Below, in pieces: positions 46,999 to 58,900 of a stretch of DNA of 64,000 nucleotides. The stretch is from contig CAJQUW010005296.1 of assembly GCA_907163375.1 (NCBI GenBank), forward strand, positions 248,001 through 312,000, written 5' to 3'. Within the stretch, counting starts at the first letter, position 1. Every line of letters starts with the position of its first letter. Both the position numbers and the translations under genes were made by a program. The notes beneath the pieces were generated by a model. The model was not told where the DNA came from. It ran no database searches and saw only the letters and a list, made by a program, of their open reading frames with translations. This DNA comes from Prostheceraeus crozeri (lineage: Eukaryota > Platyhelminthes > Polycladida > Euryleptidae).

Positions 46999-49900
46999 CT
47001 GAAGGGAAGAAAACAATCAAATGAATTTATGTAGTACGCTAATAAAGATTTTAAATCTTTATCTGAAAACATGTAAAGGTTTTAGACTACAATTTATAGC
47101 AAGATGATAACGAGTTGGTAAAAAGTGATACCACCATTGGAACGAGTACACGCCAATTGTGTAAAAAAAATACATGCGATTTATGCTTAAACTAATGATG
47201 CAAAATTGCCTTGTCGACTATAACTTAATTACAAAATGACCTTAATACGAGTATATACTGAAAGAAACAATAAAGGCAAAATCAGTGAAACAAAACGGAA
47301 AAAAATTAAGATGGGAGTCCAGAATCGCAAAGATCTTGGCCACCTACATTGGCCCCCATATGTAAAAGCAAAGCACGGGCGTTGGCACGCTGCAAACACA
47401 AACTCAGTCTTCCGTAAATACCTCTGTCTATTCCATCACGTGAGGACACAGTTTGAAGGGATAAGCGAGAGCCAATTCTTTGGAAGACTAATCGAGCATT
47501 TTTGCCCCAAGTGCCGTAAGCGGAAACTGCCAAGGGCTCACAGTGCCACCCCAGTTCAACAGACTTCGAGTAGTTCTCACTTCTCCTCCTGTCCTCAGCC
47601 AAATCAGGGGCAGACTCGCGCTGACAACAATGAGTTAGAATTTAGCGGATGAGTCACCGTGAGATCAAGCGCCGCTGAACGACCAATGTGCAACGAAGGT
47701 AAAAGAATATCGGCCGGACGTTTCTGATCATGCCCCAAGTTACCACCTTTCTCCAACTGAGGTGCCAAGTGAACCAGCTGCCAGTACCTAAAGAGTATAG
47801 GATGCACCTCAGGTGTATAGGGTGCAATACTATGCATGTGAAATTATCTAAATTTGTTATCTAAATACTTATAGGATTACCTTTCTTAAACGCGAAGTGT
47901 TGGTATTTTCAGCATTATCCAGATCGTTGTATTTATTTCTAATGGAGCGATTTTCACAGCATGGGAAAATACTACTACTATCACCAATCAACACCAAGAA
48001 GATCTTATGACATCAGATGATATTTCATTACTTGATTAATGTATGCCAAGTTAAATGTTAACTGAGCTAAGTGCTTTGCAAACTTATGGAACAGCTCATA
48101 TAAGTTCGACAACTTCGTGTTTGGCGATATATTGGCCTTGAAGTGTATAGAAACGAAATGTATAGGTAATTAAACTGATTTTCATTCAAATTGAACTTAT
48201 AACCGGATCTTCTAAGTTTGGCACGTAAGCGTATGGAAGTTCTTTAGATAAAGCATCCGCAAGTTTTCGTGTTTTCGGTTGTTTCTGGTTGGCGATTTAT
48301 TAGAGAATGTGGCACAATGTGGATAAAGTGGGCCAACATGTTGGTGTTTGCCGATAGTACGAGGCTTCTACACAATCTGAATGTGTGTAGCTTCTTAGAT
48401 AAATGTTCATGAAAATGATAACAAATGACCTGGAGACATTCCATGTCAAAAATGATGGAGAAGAAATTGATAAGAGAAAACAAAGAAAATTTCACTTTTG
48501 CCAAAAACTGTAATTTGTGTCCCATCGGATTAACATGTGCTCTTCTTTGATCCTGTCTGACATGAAAAGGAACTAACTAGGAGACGCACAGATTCGTAGT
48601 AGACACATGGGTCTCATTTTAGGCCTTGTTCCTGAAGAAACTCATTCTGACTGCCGGACTTTTCTGTGAATTTAAGCTCGGTAATTTTAGTACTCTTCCG
48701 CTTAGTACTCAGATAGACAGTCCTACTTACATAGGACTTAAAGGTTTATGGTGTAGTTGAAAAATCGCGCAAATACCCCGCCCCGCAGGATTCCACAAAA
48801 TATTTCAGCAACATTCATTGTGAGTTCGACAAATGAAAATGCGATCAGACAGAATTTTTCACTCGGTTATTCATAGCGTAATAATTTTGGAGTCTCCAGT
48901 CCTCGTAATAAGAAGAAAATTGTCAGTTCCGGTGTCACTATTCGTTACGCGAAACAGATCCATGAATTAAGATGAGACTATACCATTTTTCTTCTTATTA
49001 AGAGGAACGAAATACTCGCGTTGTGAATTGCTGAGTGATATAATTTTCATTTCACGACCATCTAATGACGGCGAGGTTTTCGAACGGCATTTCAACTAGT
49101 GTCGCGCATTCAGAATAAAGCTGCTCTTCAGTAGCGACTATTCCTATGTAATTGAAACATTTACGTCCATTTGACAATTTGTAGATAAATGAAAGCGCGC
49201 ATCTTGCCGAATTCTAATTTCCATTGCTCTGGAGGCTTTTCGCCGGTCGTCTCAACAGAACATACCCGGTTTAAGGAATGCAAATGAGTGATGACAGATG
49301 AGAAGTACAACTAGGCCTACATAGCTTCACCACGGTAGATGAATACCAATTAGCAGCTTACGTTGCTTTCACAGATTTGCCTCGAAGTACCGAATATGCA
49401 AAGCCTCAGAAACGTGTAATAATCTGTCATTTCTAGTGTGAAAGACAATAGAAAACGTGTCACGAAGATATCTACTATCGCAGTTACATTCAATTACATA
49501 AGAAGCTATGGCAGAGGAACTGCGACGACTGTCGCCTTTGATGAGCCAATTAGAAATGTGTTCTTTAGATTGAACGGCGAGACCTCTGCTCGTTCTACCG
49601 TAATAGCCTAACCCGCAGTCGCATAGAAATAGGTAGACGACGGAAACCGAGCAGGAATCAGGCAGTTGATCTTTAGGAGCGCACTGTAATACGTCTAAGG
49701 TTAATGGAGACCAACCAAACGACGGACACTCCGCTGCTGAAGAGAAGAGGTTTGACCACAGAATTAGACAGATCGTGTCTTCTTCTGTTTGACTAGAAAG
49801 GAAACATTGGAACATGTAGCGCTACTGAAATGGCACAATCATCTGACATAATACCATAGGAATCGAATAATTATCAGCCAGTTCAACATGAAACACGCCA

Positions 49901-52900
49901 AATTGTGCGAAGCTTCAGTAAATGTTATCAATTGGATCACACAGCAAAGAGACACAGACGAAGACAAGTTCTACTGAGCAGTTTGTGAACATTTTTTCGT
50001 GTGCTTGCCATGTTTTTAATAATGATCAGAAGGGTCAATATTATCGAGAAAACTTTTGCACAATGATCTGAATTCTTCAACCCTGAAGGAATCGTGGTGA
50101 TCGGAGCATTTTGAAGGAATTTACAGCCATCCGCAAGCGACACGACTTTTTTCCTTTCTCTGTTAGGCAGTAAAAATTTCTTTTTACCCACTTAGCAAGT
50201 TCCTGCATGTGTCATCATTTGAATCGGTTTGCACAAAGTGACACGCTCAAAGAATCTAATTCTGATAGAGCTTAATAAACTTTCTTCTTCTTAGTCGTCT
50301 GAACAACTGGCGAAGGGGAAGGAAGGTCAGTAAAATTGTACTTATCGATAAAGTGAGCAGGGTACGCATTTCTTTCAAGAACCGCGTCATACTTAATAAT
50401 CAAAAGAAGAAATGCGAATAGCGCGTAAAGTTAAAGATTTTGCTATGAGCGTTTATAAGAAACAGTCACAAAGCTATGAAAGTATTCCTATGTTGTACGA
50501 GAAGCGAGGTTTTTGCAGTTGCTGGAATATGTCTACGCATAGAGACTCTTGTCTCCAATCAAAACGCCTGGCACGTGTCCTATTCACCCAACAATCCTTC
50601 GGGCCCCGAAGAAGCTTACCTAGTACCGGGAGATTCCGCATTGATCGTGGAGCACTGGATGAAACAATGACCACATACATGGTCATGCTGAGAATTAATG
50701 ACAGCGCTACAGACAGGCGATCTCCGATATCATCCAATGTGAATATGAGACAAGCAAGTCCAGACAGCATGGAGAAAGGGACGAGGACCATGACGATAAA
50801 ATAGAGAGGCTGACGTTGAAGTGTGATGGAGATGCTGATATATTGATAGCTGATATTCAGTTGACTCACGTATTTCTTCCAATGAAAGCGAACATCTTTG
50901 ATTTCCCATTCACTAACATTCGAGTTTGGTAAGAACTCATTTTCCACCGCTGCACCGTGTTGCCGTGGAACCATCACCATGTGGTGGACATTACTTTGCC
51001 ATGGTGTGAGAATCATGTAACAAATCTGGGTATCAAAAGGGAAGTAAGAAACATCCAAGGGACAGGTAACATCCAGGATAGCTCCATACAGCCATGTTAT
51101 GTATCCACTGCTGTCTACTAATAGTCGTGACTGGACGGTGGAACTGAAATCAAAGTTGGAACTCAATCGTCCGTTGATAACGCCCAAATCTGGAAGCCAA
51201 AGCTGATCCGGAGGAAGGAATACTTGGGTGCGGTTGCCGTACTGTTCAGGATCCCAACGCAGTCGGAAATCTTGCCACACCTGTTGATGAAGGAACAACA
51301 AATTACAAGCACGTAATGTATAAGTCTCGTTTTCTCTAATCGTATTCTCTTAATTTTCTTGATCTTTTTCTCACCCTTTGGGTTCGTGCATAGACACGTT
51401 GATCTCGAAAAATGCAATAAAGATGGATGTTTTGCACCAGTTGCGTCAATTTTGTATTGAATATCAAGAAATTGAATGACATGTTTTCTAATAAGAGATA
51501 CGTTACTTGTCTGTTCATGCATGGATATATTTTCTATCCTATTGGAGAGCAATCTTGATGACTTACGTGCGCATCATTGGATACCAAACGGCGTGTGGAA
51601 AATTCACCCGCGGAAATTTCTTTCCATCAATTATTGCGCTTTACGAATTGTGATTAGTATTATGAGTTGTAATTTAATACTATCAGGACAGAGAGCATAT
51701 CACAAACGATTTACCAGGCGGTTTTCTTGGCAATTCACATACCTTTCTACATCTTCGCATCATATTTGGGTCCTTAAGGGTCAAGACTAATGATACAAAT
51801 CAGTCAATGTATTCTGCTTTGTTTACAACTGTGTATTGATTTCTGAAATCATTCATACACGACTTCTATGTTTCAGCCGCCGTTATTCCCCAGCTATCCT
51901 ACATGAATAACTGCTAATTCAGTGTAATGATGCTGTAAAGTTGTAATACAATTAGGCAGATGCTGTAGTTGAAAGAACAATAATGAATTTAAACTGAGGC
52001 TACTGCCAACAGCAACATTCGTGTAGGTTACCGTTTCAACAATTTGGTTAGTTGCTGATGTGCAGCAATGAACAATATGCAATGTGTTGATGCGGACGAT
52101 GTAACTCTGTCCCTCTTCCTTAATCAGAAACCGTCGGGTTCACTTATCTAACTGAGGAGTTAAAGTTATCAAATATACGACAGGGATATGAGAAGAGCAA
52201 AGCGGTCAATGGATACGCATGATTTAGCGAATCATAGAAGCATGTTTGATAACATTTTCATTGACTGCACTGCACATGTGAATGCATCTGTATTTGCCTA
52301 GTTGTATTAATTCACAATTGATTAATTTTCCGCTGATCTCAGAAAACATGATTTAGCATCCAGCGATAAAATGTGGTTGGATGAATGCTTTGTCTTCCTT
52401 GCCTATACCAGTAATGGTCTTTAGTCATATGATTACGTAATGTTAAGTAAATGACGCAAGTTGACGAGACAGACTCTCTTCCGAAAATCCTGTTGACGAC
52501 ACTGTTTGTGATATTTATATTTTACTGAACGAAAAGTATTCTAGAAATCTATACACAATGTACTTTGACACAATGCATGTATAGGCTATACGTGGTTGTT
52601 TTAGGCAAGCTGCCTGGCAAATAGGTAATCTGTTCAATATACATGTATTACATCGGCTTTTATTGACGTAGATAATCATCACACAAGCTTCACTATTATT
52701 ATATCCATCATAAATGCGCTACAAAATAAAAATAAAATAGTGTTTATTTGTCAAGAGTAATGGAAATCATAATCTACAAAAGAATCACACAAAGTGTCAC
52801 ATATTGCCAATATTAAAATTGCACGACTGAAATACAAACACGCCATCTCTTCCAAAAAATAATGAGATAAAAAATCCCACTATAGCGTGTCTTTCGACAC

Positions 52901-55900
52901 ATAATGTCCATTGACACTTGTGATTCATGATCGTAGAAGTACGAGGAAAGAATGATACATAATATGAATAAAGCACTTAGTGGCCTTGATCAAATTTGTG
53001 ATGAATTGTAAACAAATTAACTGATTTTATCATTATATTTCACGAGGCCTTTCACTGGCCTTCTTCAAGTGAAATTTCAGGAAGAAGTAAAGTTAATGTA
53101 CAACGGTCTCATAAACAGAATTAAAGAGAATGTGAATTAAAGTCAAATGCATGGGAGTGTGAGAGTCAATACTAAATGCCTTTGGATGGACAAAAACAGA
53201 GAGATGGCTTCAGCGACGTGCGGACGAAGCACCACCAAGCGCATTCCGGTCCGATCTCTCAAAGATCCGCTGACTCTCTGCTGTGTGTCCAAAGAAGTGT
53301 ACAAATTTGATGTAACTGAGGCGACAGTTATGTTGGGCGTACAGAGAGATGGCTTCAGCGACGTGCGGACGAACACCTGCCGACGTGGGCCATGCGAGGA
53401 TACACAAGACCGAGATCATCAGCAGAGCCAAACAACGCAGTAACACGACGCGTGATCACCTGCTCTTCATTCGCAGCTGACAGACCAAAACTGTCATACA
53501 TCGCGGATGAACATAGCTTCCAAATAGGGTAGAAGTGGATGGCGTGACGTCACGATGCGGTTGAAGAATGACAGATTGACTCTCACACTGCCGTGGATTT
53601 GACTTCAATTCACTTTCTCTTTCGTTTTATATATAAGACCGTTGTACACTAACTTTATTTCTTCCCGAAGTTTCACCTGAGAGGAGTAGGGCGAAAGGCC
53701 TCATGAAATATAATGACAAATCCATACAGCGGGTATATTAGGTAGAATGGTAACTCCGCATTTATTAAATCCCCAATGTGTATGCACTTTCGATTTTATT
53801 AAATGAACTCAAGGGAGATACAGGTGGTATTGTCACAAAATGTGAGATATGCAAATTTTTGCAGCTTTGAGGAAAAAATTACAACGGAATTAAGTGATCA
53901 TAATTGCAATGCAGAAGGAATGATGGTATTTCACAGATTCTCATGACAGCCTTGGAGATTTAATGTTTGTTAAATTAGCAATTCGATAGGTTCCTATTAC
54001 TTTCATGCTCAACCTCAGGAGTATTTTCTTAAGCTGTTCAGATTCAAGAAATGATCATGAATTTAGTGAATTATAAAATCATGCCGGTGGAAATTGATTT
54101 AAAAACTTCAGACAAGAAAGCACGAATAATATCGCGACTTTTTCATGAAGACTTTCATTATAATACAATTCATGAAATTCCCTTGATAATCAGCTTCATT
54201 TCCGCTTAGTTAGGATGCTTATTAGCAAATATTCATTTCTTTTGATATCCAACTTGTTTCATACTACTTATAAAGATTAATCATGTCGGTAGTATATAAA
54301 TTGGCAAAATTTGACTTTTTTAAAACTTCTCAAATAATAATTTTGGACCACAGGAACGTAAAAACTGAATCTTTTGATATAAAAAATTTTCACTGTATAC
54401 AGATGCTTTTTTGAGTCGACATATATATCCCTACTCTATGGACAAATCTGGTAAATTGATTACGATTCATCACAAATATGAATAAAGATAAATGCATATA
54501 AGAATATTCAATGATTTTCTCGTAACGGGCCTGAAATTTAATGCGTGCGGGATTGTGCCGGGCCTGAGAATTCAAAATTGTCACGGGTGTGGTCGAGCCA
54601 TAAGCCTGAGGTCAAAGGAAGGCTTTGCCCTCAAAAGTAGGCCTGGTTCACTCCTCTGTTGATGCCCATTTCCTATCAAATCATCAGTTTTGTAATAAGC
54701 GTTTAAAACTTCCGTAATTTAATATTTTGCAAATCTCTTTCTTTCCTCTTTGAGTATCGTGTTATTCGAAGCATTGATGATAACATTTGAATAAATACTT
54801 GTTACTAATATAAGCATTGCTTAATCGGCTTCAGCGTGCGATTTACAAAGTTCCAAAGTCATAACGAGAATAATTCTATAAACGTGTCCTTCCATGTTTA
54901 TCGCTGCGTTGCTCAACATAAGACTCAAAAAACAAATTATAACAGGCAAATATGTTTCTGAACATAAATCTTCACATTAATTCTTCTGACTGGTAGAAAT
55001 GTACGAAGTTCCTGATAGTTCTTGAAATTGAAACCTATAAGAAAATCTCTTTGAAATTTTAGACAAAGTTTAATAGAAGGCTAGAAGACTTTACACGGGG
55101 AAATTATGATAGTGAATAATAAAGTTGAAATATGAATTCAGCCGACACAGCCAAGAAGTTTGGCTTCTGAACCACTCTCAAAGTTTACTCAGCAGTGAGA
55201 AAGATAATTCACATCTTGAATACTGATGAGAAGTAGTGCAAGGAGGTTCTCAAAAACAAGTAGGCTAGGTAATGCTCATCACGATCATCTGAGAAATATG
55301 TCTTCAGAATCGATATTCTGCAAATTTCAGTTTTGCAAAGTGCGTGATACTTAAATCAGTGAATGAGAAGACGTGGAAAACGAATTTCACGCTCGAAATG
55401 AATTCGGAAAATGAATGACAAGTAAAAAGTTAAAGTTCCATGAGTGGATCAGGTCCATCACGCGCTCTAAAATCTGTAAGTGCTATTTTATTTCAATTGA
55501 ATCAGTGGAAGTATGGTAGACAGGTAAAGGGGGACCAGTGGATTCCCCAAAACAAAATTTTTACTATCAGATGAAAAATGATTTTGTGCATGTCCAAGAT
55601 GGTGCATAATGTGAAATTCATTCATTCAATGTTTACATCATCCTCGCGCATGTGCGTTACGTTAGAAGATCGCATGATGTGAATATTTTGTTTTCGCATA
55701 TGACCGTGCATGACTTGTCAGCCTACATGAACAACTCAGCATAAATTTAGGCCTTTTTAGGCCTATTTTTATTGCATCCACCATTCGCAAAAACTGAACG
55801 CATTCGTTGTTCATTTATAAAATTTTGTATTCTATGATCTTGCACTTTTGTAATGCGTTCACCGACTGTAACCATGTGAAGCAATAAAGATATCATTATT

Positions 55901-58900
55901 ATTATTATTATTTCCGATTGGTATGGAAAAATTTGAAAAAATAACCAAATGAAGTGTTATGCTGCATGGAATAAATCAATTTCATAAAAATCAACTATCT
56001 GAGGCTTTATGGTGACAGCAAACATCGTAAAACCGACTCCTGATGCCATTGATGCTGTGCTAAATGTCGCTAAATTACAGGAACACCACATTTTTGCGTG
56101 TGTTTACTGAGAAGTCTGAAAGACACTCAAAGGATAAGTTATATCGACTTGGTACACGCAAACATCATTGTTTTACTTAAAATCAACTTTCCTAATGATT
56201 TGATATCGCTTTAAGCAGGTAAACTAAGAATTTGTAAGAGGGGTCCACTGGACCCCCTCAGGTGTCAGAGGGTCTGAAAAGGTCAGGTCCCTGAGGGTCA
56301 AAGGTTCCCGCAGACGGAGGACTCTATAATTCTTAAACGCAATGGCTGCCAACGGGAGGTGCATTTTTAGTGCAAGTATTTTCGATGTTGAAAGTATAGG
56401 TGGTCTCTCCCTCTAATTTAATGCCAAACAATTTCAAAAGAAACTTATCAGCGGACGTTTCGGGTGCAGCGGACACAAATGATAGAAATTACAGATGAGA
56501 TAAAGAGCGCATCGTAGTCCGGCAGCCAGAACGAGTTTCTGCAGGGAACGAGGCCGAAAGTGAGACTTTCACAGAATGATGTACTACGAATCAGCACGTC
56601 TGCCGAGTTCTATTGAGTTCCTCTTCTTGTCAGACACGATCAAAGAAAAACACATGTAAATCCAATGGGACGCAGATTGAAGTTTTTGGCTAAAATGAAA
56701 TTTTCTACGTTTTCTCTGATCAAACGAAAAGTACTAAGCCCAGAGTCATAATTTTTGGCGTGGAATATCTTCAGGTCATTTCCTTTCATTTTCATGCACC
56801 CTTGTCTGTATACCTAAACGCATTTAGATTTGGCGAGCCTCTTTATGTAGGCAAACACAAACATTTTGAGCTACTTTATCCACATTCAACCACATTCTCA
56901 CATACATTGCCGATTAGAGGCACGATAAAAGCACATGCACATAACAGGAAATGACCTGAAGACATTCCATGCCAAAAATTATGACTCTAGGCTTAGTACT
57001 TTTCGTTTAATCAGAGAAAACATACAGAATTTCATTTTAGCCCAAAACTGCAATCTGCGTCCTATTGGATTTACATGTGCTTTTCTTTGATCCTGTCTGA
57101 CAAGAAGAGGAACTCAATAGAACTCGGCAGACGCACCGATTCGTAGTAGGCATAGAGTGTACATCATTCTGTGAAAGTCTCATTTTCGGCCTCGTTCCCT
57201 GCAGAAACTCGCTCTGGCTGCCGGACTATTTATACAGAATGAAAGAAACTCTATGCGGCGCAACTTAAAACATGTCAACCAATAATCGGCAATTCGTGAC
57301 GTCCATTCAGGTTCGGAGACCGAGCCTGAACCAACCTCACTTTCCACAACGCATATGCAACACAGTCCTGAGCATGCTTCAAAATATCAACCCTAAAATC
57401 ATTAGCGCTCGTGCAACTACAATCGCTACGGACATGCGTATTCAAAGCACTCTTTTCATCACTCCTATTTACACTGCGATAATGTTCTTGGTATCTAACT
57501 TTAAAGCTTCTCGGTGATCTACCAATATAGCTGCTGTCACATATATTGCATTTGAATTCACAGATAATGTTCTTAACCTTACCTTTACGATCCGGTAAAA
57601 TATTGCAGCATCTATAGTCAACATGCTTATTCACTTTTCATCAAGTCATTATCTGGCTTAGTGACTGCTGATTGTGTGCACGACTAAGTTCAATGTTGAA
57701 ATATGTTTTTGACAGAATGATGTCAAAGAATAAACTTACAAATGTGAACCAACCAGCAATGCTGAGAATTTCTTCTATGATTCTTATTCAACAGATTTTC
57801 CCCACCCATAGAGTAGATATATTAGGTAGAGTGGTAACTCCGCATTTATTAAATCCCCAATGTGTATGCACTTTCGATTTTATTAAATGAACTCAAGGGA
57901 GATACGGGTGGTATTGTTGGTATTGTTGGCGCAAGATTCGCGTCACATCTTCTGGAATATGGATTAGAAAGGACTGGCAAGCTTCCAAGTAACAATGCGA
58001 ATTATTGTCCTGACATTTGCATCATGAACGTGGAGTTTCTAAATCTTTTGATAACACGTCAAAAGTTGAATTGACTGAAGTATAAATGAATGCAGATTCA
58101 TAGTGAGGAACTTGCGGGAACTTGATTACAAGACTGCCAATATTGTTATCAATTATCGCAACGCATCTGTCAATAAGCAACAACATTTCATTGATTCTCA
58201 CAGAATATTTGAATATTGGTCAGTCATGTATTACAACAAAGTTGGTGGGTCGTGGGTCATGGGCCAGGTGGGTCATGAGTCAAGTTTCGTTGACCCACTT
58301 CCAACCCTGTATTACAATATTCGGAGAATTAGTGAAATAGACAATTTATGCTGAATGCCTCAAGTGGTTCTGATAGAAAATAATGACAGCAATTTCCATC
58401 GAAATTTAAGAACCAAATTGACACAAAATTGTTGTGGCTTGCTACTGAAATAGTCTTCAATATTTTCGTAAAAAGCAGTAGGCATAAATTAGGAATATTA
58501 AGTAGAGTGGTAACTCCGCATTTAGTAAATCCCCAATGTGTATACACTTCCGATTTTATTGAATAAACTCAAGGGAGATACAGGTGGTAATGTCACCAAA
58601 TGTGAGATATGCAAATTTTTGCAGCTTTGAGGAAAAATTACAACGGAATTGAGTGATCATGATTGTAATTCAGAGGGAAATGATAGTATTTCACAGATTC
58701 TCATGACAGCCTTGGAGATTTAATGTTTGCTAAAAATTGTTGTCTAAAAGTGAATAAGCATGTTGACTATAGATGCTGCAATATTTTACCGGATCGTAAA
58801 GGTAAGGTTAAGAACATTATCTGTGAATTCAAATGCAATATATGTGACAGCAGCTATATTGGTAGATTCGATGGGTTCCTATTACCTTCATGCTCAACCT

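Noticed and set aside
47236-47652. 138-codon plus-strand frame
   Set aside because: It overlaps a minus-strand frame with a recognisable retroelement pattern and is taken as its shadow.
51163-51552. Minus-strand frame upstream of receptor exon 4 as an N-terminal extension
   Set aside because: It lies in a different frame and lacks receptor motifs; a clear acceptor at 51281 ends the intron, and the true upstream exons were found at 60.6 and 63.6 kb.
53210-53446. Minus-strand frame that begins with a signal-peptide-like hydrophobic stretch
   Set aside because: It has no ATG in frame (a stop lies just upstream), sits in the loop of a foldback element and overlaps an equally long plus-strand frame.
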